Source of the DNA: Ramicandelaber brevisporus
Taxonomy: Eukaryota > Kickxellomycota > Ramicandelaberales > Ramicandelaberaceae
Length of the DNA: 12,329 nt
Direction: 5' to 3'
NCBI GenBank assembly: GCA_025201865.1
Contig: MU603238.1
Location: 1-12,329 of the forward strand
Shown: positions 1 to 7,412 of the stretch, one piece after another
Numbering within the stretch: the stretch's first letter is position 1
Layout: each line of letters begins with the position of its first letter
The notes under the pieces: model-generated
Database searches by the model: none
Seen by the model: only the letters and a program-made list of their open reading frames with translations
What the model was told of the DNA's origin: nothing
Translations under genes and position numbers: made by a program

Positions 1-513
1 GCTGTTCACAAGTTATGTTTTATGCACAAAAAGAGGTTTAGAATCGGAATTAAGCGTGCGAAGCGGACCCGGACATTACGCCAATCGAGCGTCTCCGCCC
101 AACAAGCAAGCACACAGACGCGCAAAGACGGATAAATACCTGCTTCCGCGCCGAGCACACGACCGCGCCGCATCCCACACATCGCACGCATCGCACACGC
201 TGCACGCATCCATGTCCGTCTCCCTCATGCGTGCTTCGTCCGCGCGCTCGCCGCTCGCCCAGTGATCCGGACAACCGGAAGCACTGGCAGCGTGCGCGGA
301 TACCGGACTTCCAGCTCGTATCCGTGCTGCTCTGTCAGCACGTCACACGCGATGATCGTCCCCAAGTAGTACACTCCCAACGATGTGACAATATCTCATT
401 GAATTAATCTTTGCGACATTTGGCGTGGTGCTGATTGCTTTGTCAATTTGTATTGCTACTCTTTTTTCTTGAATTTATTCTGTTTGTTTGTTTGCTTGCT
501 TGCTTGTTTGTTC
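1..513 (+). promoter_or_regulatory. Upstream region of the APC5-like gene
   Basis: No convincing gene is seen here; short open frames on both strands are low-complexity and resemble no known protein. Positions about 160-260 are a C/A/G-rich patch with imperfect repeats of GCATCGCACAC type. A CCAAT box is at 81-85. Positions 294-342 hold two mutually exclusive hairpins (294-303 with 318-327, and 323-329 with 336-342). From about 450 the DNA becomes pyrimidine-rich, ending in a TTTG/TTGC tetranucleotide run (481-512) that touches the start codon, as in leaders of many fungal genes. An upstream gene could end left of the window; nothing of it can be identified. Confidence 0.5.
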
Positions 514-2091
514 ATGGCGACTCTCGCAGATGCTCCGTTGCTTTCTGGTCTGAGATCTTTCAACGGGTCATTGCTGTCTACCGCTCAGCTGCGACGTGCT
601 CCTGGTCCCTCTGATCTTGCTTGGCTTGCGCTTATAGACGCATACTGCAAGTTGACTTACTGGTCTGATTCCGACCGCCAGTCTGTTCTTACTCTTCTCA
701 TGGTTCAACTGTCTCAGAATCCGCGTCAGTCTTGGTGTACACTGGACGATCAATTCAGCACTGTTGGTCTCTCCGAAGATGTTGTCAGTGAAGTTATCCA
801 ATGTATCAGCCAGAAATGCTCGTCAACTGATGGGCTTTATGAATTTTTTGGTCAATTGCCGCTTCTTCTCCAGCTGAGCCATTCTGTCAATGCCTCGGAT
901 GTCGAACACTTATTGATTGATGAAGAAAGCTTGCTTGGTTTATACTTGCGTCGTTGCATTCATTCGGCCAAGTTTATGTCATTTGAAGATTTACACTCAC
1001 TCAGTGTTGCATCATTAAAGTATGTTCAGAAGGAGTCTGGCATTCAATCAGCTGAAAGCGATACAATTGATTTGGATAGAGTGCTCAAACTCTATTCTGA
1101 ATCCGGCCTTGACGTGATATCTAGCTCTGCCTTGCGAGCTCAATTAAGGACCGTTTTACAGACCGTCCAATTCCCGTTGTCGTTATTTACGGAGCTAGTG
1201 TTGTTAGTTACAGAGAATGCATCTGATGAACTCAATATAGAGAGAATTGAACACACTGCGCGCAGATTCTTTGATGTTTGTACCTCTGTATCTGATGAAT
1301 CCAGCCGGCAATTTGCATTTTTATCACTGGCAGCAGTTTATTCTAAAATTGGGAAGCACCGGGAATCACTTCGTGTATTGCACAGTACAATTGCATTAGC
1401 TCGCACTGCAAAGAACAGTGAGTGTCTCGGCCAAGCCCTGTTAATGTATGCATCGGAGGCACTCAATGCCAAATGGAATCATGTCGATTTGCTGTCTTCA
1501 CCAATGGACGAGATTTTAGAGTCAATGTCTGCATTTAACGCGTCATCAATATTAAGCTCGGTCATTTATGGTTCACTGGACCTATCAATGGATCTTCGAG
1601 TTCAAGCCGAGTTATTGGTTGCACATGATTTAGCAGCAGTGGTCGATGCATCGAATGGAGATCAAACGATATTGACAACGTCTAGAATTATGTCATTAGT
1701 TGGATCGGCACGAGCGCATATAGTGAGACAGAGTGGGAATACTAATGAAGCACTGCTGTGTTTGAGTCGTAAAGTAAGTGCATACACCTGGAGTAAAATT
1801 GGGTGTAAACTGATTGCATTAATAGAGCTACAGTCTGCTTTGGCTCATTCACAGCGGTCAGTTCCGAGTAATCTTTCTCTGTCGATACTGTCTATTCTAT
1901 GCTCGATCATTGTAAAGAAGTCGACTGAAGATAACGAAATCGATGAAGCAACTTCAGAGTTACTTAATGCGATCAGTGATACATTCGCCATGATTCAGAG
2001 CAGAAAGTGGCAAGAGAATGTACCTCGAATGATCGAGGGCAAATCCAAGAGTATCCGGCAAAGCGTAGGTAATACCGAAAACAACAGCTGA
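514..2091 (+). CDS. APC5: APC5-like anaphase-promoting complex subunit
   Basis: Predicted 525-residue, all-helical protein resembling subunit 5 of the anaphase-promoting complex/cyclosome, the nuclear ubiquitin ligase that drives mitotic exit. APC5 is a TPR scaffold linking the platform to the TPR lobe. Three stretches support the call: an N-terminal helical segment (about 35-70, containing LAWLALIDAYCKL), a middle segment with LLGLYLRRC at 140-148 followed by a MSFEDL-type helix, and an APC5-type TPR at about 265-309 (FAFLSLAAVY, then LHSTIALAR and ECLGQAL). The ATG at 514 is chosen because the open frame upstream is only translated TTTG/TTGC leader with no earlier in-frame ATG. Known APC5 proteins are usually about 700-800 residues, so this one is short, mainly C-terminally. 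The body is more AT-rich and less codon-biased than gene 6. Identity rests on remembered family patterns; another TPR protein is the alternative. Confidence 0.68.
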   Translation: MATLADAPLLSGLRSFNGSLLSTAQLRRAPGPSDLAWLALIDAYCKLTYWSDSDRQSVLTLLMVQLSQNPRQSWCTLDDQFSTVGLSEDVVSEVIQCISQKCSSTDGLYEFFGQLPLLLQLSHSVNASDVEHLLIDEESLLGLYLRRCIHSAKFMSFEDLHSLSVASLKYVQKESGIQSAESDTIDLDRVLKLYSESGLDVISSSALRAQLRTVLQTVQFPLSLFTELVLLVTENASDELNIERIEHTARRFFDVCTSVSDESSRQFAFLSLAAVYSKIGKHRESLRVLHSTIALARTAKNSECLGQALLMYASEALNAKWNHVDLLSSPMDEILESMSAFNASSILSSVIYGSLDLSMDLRVQAELLVAHDLAAVVDASNGDQTILTTSRIMSLVGSARAHIVRQSGNTNEALLCLSRKVSAYTWSKIGCKLIALIELQSALAHSQRSVPSNLSLSILSILCSIIVKKSTEDNEIDEATSELLNAISDTFAMIQSRKWQENVPRMIEGKSKSIRQSVGNTENNS

Positions 2092-2277
2092 GATTAAGCC
2101 AAGTTGAGTATTTTTTGTTATTAAAAGAGAAGGAAGATTTAACTTGAGTAACGACATTCAAAAAATAAAATGAAAGATGGGGGAAAAGTGGGGGTGGGGA
2201 TGAAGAAAGGGAAGGTCAAAGGTGAGGATGTAAAAATGTCTGATGTAATTTTTCTGTAAAAAAATAAGGGGAGAGTA
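2092..2277. terminator. Convergent 3' region between genes 1 and 2
   Basis: This 186-bp spacer separates two converging stop codons. On the + strand an ATTAAA (2120-2125) and a canonical AATAAA (2164-2169) are good poly(A) signals for gene 1. TTGAGTA occurs twice (2104-2110 and 2144-2150). Positions 2179-2211 are G-rich on the + strand (runs of 5, 5, 4 and 3 G), but the last loop is 9 bases, so a quadruplex is only weakly suggested. No canonical AATAAA is seen on the minus strand for gene 2. Confidence 0.6.
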
Positions 2278-3669
2278 TTAGGGAGTGATTGAGGTACCAT
2301 CTTGATCTAGAGAGTCATGTTGATGACCAGCAGAAGAAGGAGAGCGTCTATTGATTGGAGTGTTGGCAGATCTTGAGCCAATGGCGGATGATGGAGCTTG
2401 CTGTTCAATTTCAGTCATTTGGATTGAAACATGTCCAGCTTCCTCATCATCTTCATCGTCATTTTGATTTTGATTGGTTTTGCGCTTTCGTCCAAGAGAA
2501 GTTGAAGATGTTGATGTGGCATGCTCTTGGAGCAAGCCTTGATAATCTGGGTTTAATACTGCCGCTGCTGCCGGTGAAGAGGAAATGTGCTCATCAACAT
2601 CTTCAACCAGGAAATCATCATCATCGCCATTCATACCCAAACCAGGCCAGCGCAAGTCAACTCCGTCCATCCACCCAATCAGCCGTGGAACGCCATTGTT
2701 CAACACTCGGTTTGCTGCCAAGACAGTCATAAATGAGGTCTGATCAACAACTGGACGACGCACGTTCGCATTGCCCCCAGAGTTATCGCGAGCAGTCGAT
2801 GTGCCTTGGTTTGATGAAGAGACTGGGAGAGTGGCCGCAGTGTTGCTGGATGTTTGGTCAGTGACTGGACCAGAGGTGGATGAGCGTGCCTTGCGAGAGT
2901 GAGTAGCATCGCGGATCTTACTGAGAAGGGACTTGTGTTTGTATGGGAGAGCTTGCAGGCGATACAAGATGGCACGCTCCACTCCATAGAAATAGAGACC
3001 AACAAATGAGTATGAGATGATGATGGCCAGCAGAATGTCTGTGGTGTAATGAAGGTGGGTCATCGAGATCATCAGCACTCCAGTGAATGAATGCAAGAGG
3101 GCGTACAGAATGAACACCCAGTGACGAGCATACATTCGCCAGAAGAGGAAGCACGTGACCAGCAGCATTGTGTGACCTGAATAAATGGCATCAGTGCAGG
3201 TCTTTTCCACGCCGGTAAAGAGCTTCAGGGCCAGCGCAATAAACTCTCCGGCCGTGTTGGCAGTGGGCGGCACGCACGGGAATGGCGGTGGGAGAAGAGT
3301 CACAATCATGGTGAATGCACGGAAGAAGTAGAGAGTGCCAATAATCCAGAAGCCACGACGCAGGAAGATGACACGCGCACGCCACGAACGGCAGCTAATG
3401 ATAACACCCACAAGGGAAATGGCCAGGAACGAGATAACCAACCCGTCAGCGATGTTGACGTTGCTCACCCAGGGGAGGACCTCGAACATGAGATCGCGCA
3501 GCGTGTGGTACTCCTCCGGGTTCCATCGTCTGTCGCTCAAAATCTGCATGGACGTCATGAAGAAGGTCACTACAAACAAGTAGACCAGCGCAATCACCAG
3601 GCGGTATATTTCCTGGTTGGATATGTCCGCTCGAATGCGTCGGAAGAACACTGCTATCTTGCCCGCCAT
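2278..3669 (-). CDS. Sphingomyelin-synthase-type ceramide phosphotransferase (PAP2_C family)
   Basis: A 463-residue multi-pass membrane enzyme. The family transfers a phospho-headgroup from a phospholipid to ceramide and releases diacylglycerol, in Golgi, ER or plasma membrane. Signature motifs are in the right order: RRGFWIIGTLYFFRAFTM then TLLPPP (104-129, the D1/D2 region of SMS proteins), CTDAIYSGHT at 158-167 (D3) and HLHYTTD at 205-211 (D4). The family catalytic triad is thus H166, H207 and D211, all present. About six hydrophobic segments fill residues 22-230. The remaining half is a soluble Ser/Thr/Asn-rich tail with an acidic patch near DDEDDEE, so the protein is longer than the core domain needs. 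The ATG at 3669 (context GTGATGGCG) is the first in frame. Headgroup specificity (choline, ethanolamine or inositol) cannot be read from the sequence. Ascomycete and basidiomycete fungi normally use the unrelated Aur1 for inositol transfer. Confidence 0.85.
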   Translation of the reverse strand: MAGKIAVFFRRIRADISNQEIYRLVIALVYLFVVTFFMTSMQILSDRRWNPEEYHTLRDLMFEVLPWVSNVNIADGLVISFLAISLVGVIISCRSWRARVIFLRRGFWIIGTLYFFRAFTMIVTLLPPPFPCVPPTANTAGEFIALALKLFTGVEKTCTDAIYSGHTMLLVTCFLFWRMYARHWVFILYALLHSFTGVLMISMTHLHYTTDILLAIIISYSFVGLYFYGVERAILYRLQALPYKHKSLLSKIRDATHSRKARSSTSGPVTDQTSSNTAATLPVSSSNQGTSTARDNSGGNANVRRPVVDQTSFMTVLAANRVLNNGVPRLIGWMDGVDLRWPGLGMNGDDDDFLVEDVDEHISSSPAAAAVLNPDYQGLLQEHATSTSSTSLGRKRKTNQNQNDDEDDEEAGHVSIQMTEIEQQAPSSAIGSRSANTPINRRSPSSAGHQHDSLDQDGTSITP

Positions 3670-3848
3670 CACCTGCTCGATTCTTCTGCCTGGTACTGCT
3701 GTATGTTTAAGACGGTGTATGCGATGTGCAGACGAAAAGAGTGAAAGAAGGTGTGAGAAGGAGACTCCAAGATCGAAGTATGGAAGGACGAGCAGACGGG
3801 GGTTATGGGCGGTGGTGGGCGGGCTTCTTTATTCTATTTTCTGCTTGT

Positions 3849-3872
3849 GTCTGCGTCTGCGTCTGCGTCTGC
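3849..3872 (+). repeat. (GTCTGC)4 hexanucleotide microsatellite
   Basis: Four perfect tandem copies of GTCTGC, preceded by a related CTGCTTGT and followed by a TTCTTTC-type pyrimidine run. It lies about 180 bp upstream of the gene 2 start, in non-coding DNA. Confidence 0.9.
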
Positions 3873-3929
3873 GGTTCTTTCTTTCTTTTCTGCTTGGCGT
3901 ACTTGGCACGGCGGCTAGCAGAAGAGGAA

Positions 3930-3946
3930 GGGGGAGGGAGGGAGGG
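3930..3946 (+). promoter_or_regulatory. G-quadruplex-forming motif
   Basis: Five G followed by three GGG runs, each separated by a single A: four G-tracts with one-base loops, the arrangement known to give the most stable intramolecular quadruplexes. It sits on the + strand between two divergent genes, about 245 bp before the gene 3 start and about 260 bp before the gene 2 start. Formation in vivo is inferred only. Confidence 0.6.
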
Positions 3947-4189
3947 AATATCGTAGTTTGATTATGAAATACGAGGCTGGAAAGAGGAGTTGCTAGTCTC
4001 GTCTGGTGCTGCAGCAAACTGTTCATCCATAGGACCCGAGCTCACCTCGAGCGGATAAACAATTTGCTCAGAACCTCGCCTCGGAGAAGGCGGATTGGGT
4101 CGTGCCACCGCCGCCCGCTGCACATGTATGAGACCATTTTTCACGGTCTTCATCTCCCCTTTCTCTCCAAACCCTGCTCCTTTCCAAAA

Positions 4190-5503
4190 ATGTCTTCGAT
4201 TGCCCTTGAGTCCACTCCGTGGTATACAGAGCTGCTGGCCGCCTACCCTGATCTGGTTGCGCCTGCGCAGCCAAAGAGCAGTGCCTTCCTCGACACACTG
4301 CTCTCCGCCACAAACGCCACTGTGCTAACAGCTCCGCGGTACTACTACAGCCACTCATCTCGGGTGATCTGCACGGCGTTTGACCATGGCCCCCAGGCTG
4401 CTGGCCACATTGGCATTGCATTTGGCGGCATCCAAGGATTTGTGCTCGATGAGCTGGTTGCAATGCTGTTTCACGCGAGGGCTGCCGAGATCGGATCGTC
4501 ATCCAGCGACGATGGCAAGAGCAATGACCTGAAAGACATTGATCTTTCGCGCGGACCATTCGAGGCCATCACTTCATCCCTTTCGCTCACTTATCGCAAG
4601 CCGCTGCCAGTCGGGCCGCGGGTCCTGGCCATTGCTGAGCTGGTATACGATGACGATGGTGATGACAGCAGCAGCAAGGGCAATCCTCGACAGCTGACGG
4701 CGCGTCTGTGGCTGCGGGATGGCCCCAGTGGAGCAGTTTGGACCGAGGGTATCGCCACCGGCATTGTGATTCCAAAGACACATTTGAGTCGGTATCGCGA
4801 GGCCAGCCCAAGCGCTCCATTGGCTCAGAGCATGGGCCAGCAGTTGGCAACGTCAGAGCTGGTGCCTGTCAATGGCAGCAGCACGGCGCCGTGGCTACCA
4901 GCGTATCTAGCGCACCATCGTGATTTGGCGGCAGAAGAGTACCCGCTTGATCGAATGCAGAAGAATCACTTTATTCGGCGCGCCATACTTGATCACCGAA
5001 CCAAGTCAACTGTTGGCGTGTTGGGATACTACACAAGCGACTCGACTGACCCCCACTTTGCACTGGTGCTGCGCATTGGCAACGGACTTGATGGAAAGCC
5101 GGGAATAGCTCACAGTGGAGCCATCTTTGCAGTCACGGACTACTTTATATTTTCCATCATGTCGGTGCTGTTCCGCAGTCTCGAGAAGCATCAGCGTGCG
5201 TGGGCGGAAAAGGGCATCGACGTGAATCAGATTCTGCAACAATCCCGCTCGGTGACGGCAACCATGCGACTCGACTATCATCGCCCCATCCCTGCCGATG
5301 CCACCGTTTTATTTGAGGTTTCATTTGGCGGATTCAGCCACGGTGGTCGTCGCGCTCGGATGACTGCCGTGATGAGAGCGGCTCCCGACTCCCCGCCGCT
5401 CGTCACCCTCAATGCTCTCGTGGCATTTGTATCTCCTCAGCGACTGGTCAACGCGCGCCAACCGGCTTCGGATATAGTGGATATTGCTCCCCCTCGTCTG
5501 TAG
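4190..5503 (+). CDS. Tandem hotdog-domain protein, acyl-CoA thioesterase-like
   Basis: A 437-residue protein with two hotdog-fold halves, as in THEM4/PaaI-like acyl-CoA thioesterases. Half one (about 45-195) has GIAFGGIQGFVLDE at 75-88 and the strand LTYRKPLPVG at 133-142. Half two (about 285-420) has GIAHSGAIFAVTD at about 305-317 and LDYHRPIP near 361-368. In this superfamily a His-Gly-Gly motif precedes a catalytic Asp/Glu. The second half keeps a close form (H308-S309-G310, D317), whereas the first has Phe in place of His (F78-G79-G80, D87). A charged Ser/Asp loop interrupts each half. ATG 4190 is preferred (context CCAAAAATGTC, after a CT-rich leader). An in-frame ATG at 4124 would add 22 residues, but another ATG starts 4 bases later in a different frame. 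Substrate is unknown; a non-catalytic lipid-binding role is possible. Confidence 0.7.
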   Translation: MSSIALESTPWYTELLAAYPDLVAPAQPKSSAFLDTLLSATNATVLTAPRYYYSHSSRVICTAFDHGPQAAGHIGIAFGGIQGFVLDELVAMLFHARAAEIGSSSSDDGKSNDLKDIDLSRGPFEAITSSLSLTYRKPLPVGPRVLAIAELVYDDDGDDSSSKGNPRQLTARLWLRDGPSGAVWTEGIATGIVIPKTHLSRYREASPSAPLAQSMGQQLATSELVPVNGSSTAPWLPAYLAHHRDLAAEEYPLDRMQKNHFIRRAILDHRTKSTVGVLGYYTSDSTDPHFALVLRIGNGLDGKPGIAHSGAIFAVTDYFIFSIMSVLFRSLEKHQRAWAEKGIDVNQILQQSRSVTATMRLDYHRPIPADATVLFEVSFGGFSHGGRRARMTAVMRAAPDSPPLVTLNALVAFVSPQRLVNARQPASDIVDIAPPRL

Positions 5504-5525
5504 AAAATGAATGCCAACCCGTCTA

Positions 5526-5545
5526 ATTAAATTACACATATTAAA
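5526..5545 (+). terminator. Poly(A) signals of gene 3
   Basis: Two ATTAAA hexamers (5526-5531 and 5540-5545) lie 23 and 37 bp after the gene 3 stop codon in AT-rich DNA, and are the likely cleavage/polyadenylation signals. Confidence 0.55.
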
Positions 5546-5687
5546 AAACACTCATACAGGAGGGATCGCCTGATAGAGTAGGGAAAGTCACGATTGAAGC
5601 TCTTTCGGCTCTTTCGGCTATCTTTCTCTCGTAAGCGCACACCACCAAGAAATTGTCAACTACCCACACCGTCTCTCAACAGCAGCC
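5546..5687 (+). promoter_or_regulatory. Short promoter and leader of the DGAT1-like gene
   Basis: Only about 140 bp remain between the poly(A) signals of gene 3 and the start of gene 4. The segment contains a tandem 9-bp repeat GCTCTTTCG (5599-5607 and 5608-5616), followed by more CT-rich DNA, a likely initiator region. GTAAGC at 5631 and a pyrimidine-containing CTCTCAACAG ending at 5682 could bound a 52-bp intron in the leader; this is speculative. Confidence 0.45.
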
Positions 5688-7412
5688 ATGGCTGAACCTC
5701 GCGGCGTACGGCAGCAACAACAACAGCCACAAGAACAGCAACAACAACAGCAGCAGCAGCAACAACAGCAGCAACGAACCTCACCACCAGATAACTCAAG
5801 CACGGGAGGAGCTGAACGAGGAGGTCGCCAGTATCTCGACGATATTGCATTGTTTGGCCAGGTCGGCCACGCCTTGCCTGTCCACAGTAGTTGTGCGAGC
5901 TCCATTCTTGCTAGTGATGGTCGTCCACGAGCATCGTATCGGGGGTTTCTCAATCTGTCGTTACTGGTGCTGTTTGCGACCAATTTGCGGCTGATTCTTG
6001 AGAATGCACGTAACTACGGCTGGCAGTGGATACCACTTGCATCACTTGTGCCTGTGGCTGATGTTCCAAGTGCAACTCTAGCGCTGGCTGTACCATTGGC
6101 ATGCTACTTGGTGACCTTTCTCATAGAGATAACATGTGGAATGCATGCTACTGGATCGCTGCTTCACTTTGTTATGGTTACAGCGCCGATGTCATTTAGC
6201 ACTGTCATTGTGTACAATTATATTGACCATCCATTTGTAGGCACCGGTGTGATGCTGGCAACAATCACAATATTCGCAAAGCAAATGTCATTCATTCTGG
6301 TTTGCAGCGACTCTCGCCAGCATCAGCCACAGTCAAGCCAGCAGTCAACAGAGCATGGTGAACCTACAGCTAGCGAGAATGCAGATGCATCCATCTCTTC
6401 AGCGGAAACATCGAGTGGCTCGAGCACTCCCTTGTCATCGACGCCCCATGATGAAACGAATCCTCTCCTCCTATTGTCTTCCAGATTGAGTATGTCAAAG
6501 TACAAACCAGAACCCGACTACACTGATGCAAACAACAACAACAACGACAACAACAGCAGTGCACCCATCAATCGGCACCCACACCTTCTGGTGCATGATT
6601 ATCAGCAATGCCTTCGACTATCTCACTACTTGTACTTTTTATTCGCACCCACATTGTCATTCCAAGCGTCATATCCTCGCAATTCCAAAGTAGATTTCCT
6701 GCGGCTGGCAAAGAGCCTTGCTGAGTTGAGTATATCCAGTATGATGATGCTATTTCTCACTGCCCAGTATGCCCTACCGTCTCTTCGGCTGGCTTTTAGT
6801 GCCATTGAAAAGGGCGATATTGTTGCGACCATTGAGTGCGTATTGCTATTTTCAACAGCGTCGGTATTGCTGTGGCTACTCATGTTCTTCTCAATGTTTC
6901 ATGCATGGTGCAATGTGCTCGGCGAGCTTTTGCAATTTGGAGATCGCCAATTCTATCTGGCATGGTGGAATTCCGGAACACTGGCCAGGTATTGGCGACT
7001 GTGGAACATACCTGTACACAACTGGCTCAAGCGACATGTGTATTTACCTCTTTTGTTGTATGGAATTCCGATCCCGTTTGTTGCCAAAGAAGGAAACCAG
7101 CCGGGTTGGAAGCGCATTAGATTTACTCCATTCTGGGCAATCACCACTACATTCTTTGTGTCGGCAATGTTTCACGAATTACTGCTGGGTGCGTCAATGA
7201 AGTGTTTTAATGGCCTATCATTCTTAGTCATCATGGCACAGGTTCCATTAATCATTCTAACCGATAATATTTTACCCGCCTGGATAGGCAAGGACTCCGA
7301 TGTGGGCAATGTATTCTTTTGGCTGTTATTCTGTATCGTTGGTCAGCCCATTTTACTTACTCAGTATTATGTAATCTGGGCACGCAGAACCAACGCTAGC
7401 AACACAGTATAG
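5688..7412 (+). CDS. DGAT1: DGAT1-type diacylglycerol O-acyltransferase (MBOAT)
   Basis: A 574-residue ER membrane enzyme that esterifies diacylglycerol with acyl-CoA to make triacylglycerol for lipid droplets. It carries the DGAT1 marks: YFLFAPTLSF with a downstream YPR (316-331), the FYxDWWN-type motif as FYLAWWN (422-428), the adjoining YWRLWNIPVHNWLKRH and YLP, and SAMFHELLLG with the MBOAT catalytic histidine H496. Multiple hydrophobic segments span about 84-205 and 312-565. The conserved Asp of FYxDWWN is Ala here (A425). Two additions make it longer than the roughly 490-residue human enzyme: a polyglutamine N-terminus (13 consecutive Q at 17-29) and a Ser/Asn-rich hydrophilic insert (about 209-300) between membrane segments. 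The start has a strong context (CAGCCATGGCT). The NIPVH wording favours DGAT1 over sterol acyltransferases, which usually read NVVVH. Confidence 0.88.
   Translation: MAEPRGVRQQQQQPQEQQQQQQQQQQQQQRTSPPDNSSTGGAERGGRQYLDDIALFGQVGHALPVHSSCASSILASDGRPRASYRGFLNLSLLVLFATNLRLILENARNYGWQWIPLASLVPVADVPSATLALAVPLACYLVTFLIEITCGMHATGSLLHFVMVTAPMSFSTVIVYNYIDHPFVGTGVMLATITIFAKQMSFILVCSDSRQHQPQSSQQSTEHGEPTASENADASISSAETSSGSSTPLSSTPHDETNPLLLLSSRLSMSKYKPEPDYTDANNNNNDNNSSAPINRHPHLLVHDYQQCLRLSHYLYFLFAPTLSFQASYPRNSKVDFLRLAKSLAELSISSMMMLFLTAQYALPSLRLAFSAIEKGDIVATIECVLLFSTASVLLWLLMFFSMFHAWCNVLGELLQFGDRQFYLAWWNSGTLARYWRLWNIPVHNWLKRHVYLPLLLYGIPIPFVAKEGNQPGWKRIRFTPFWAITTTFFVSAMFHELLLGASMKCFNGLSFLVIMAQVPLIILTDNILPAWIGKDSDVGNVFFWLLFCIVGQPILLTQYYVIWARRTNASNTV
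5712..5774 (+). repeat. Polyglutamine-coding CAG/CAA tract
   Basis: A mixed CAA/CAG run coding for five Q, a PQE interruption, then thirteen Q at the cytosolic N-terminus of the DGAT1-like protein. The mixed codons suggest less slippage than a pure CAG run. Length may vary between strains. Confidence 0.9.

Larger units (their letters stand above)
3670..4189. promoter_or_regulatory. Divergent promoter of genes 2 and 3
   Basis: A 520-bp gene-free spacer shared by the sphingolipid synthase (minus strand) and the hotdog protein (plus strand). It holds a hexanucleotide repeat (3849-3872), a pyrimidine tract (about 3873-3893), a G-quadruplex motif (3930-3946), an inverted CCAAT box (ATTGG, 4094-4098) about 95 bp before the gene 3 start, and a CT-rich stretch (about 4150-4187) immediately upstream of that ATG, probably the plus-strand transcription start region. 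No RNA gene is seen. Confidence 0.7.

Noticed and set aside
160-260. CRISPR-like or telomere-like repeat in the GCATCGCACAC patch
   Set aside because: The copies are short and imperfect, without regular spacers, and match no telomere motif; it is ordinary low-complexity DNA.
340-420. Possible C/D-box snoRNA (GATGAT near 350)
   Set aside because: There is no proper RTGATGA box C with a matching CTGA box D and terminal stem.
448-513. N-terminal extension of the APC5-like protein giving a hydrophobic signal-peptide-like stretch
   Set aside because: There is no ATG before 514 in this frame; the hydrophobic residues are simply translated TTTG/TTGC leader repeat.
2355-2732. 125-codon + strand open frame opposite the tail of the sphingolipid synthase gene
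   Set aside because: It is antisense to a gene with strong family motifs, and its His/Gln-rich translation mirrors the low-complexity tail.
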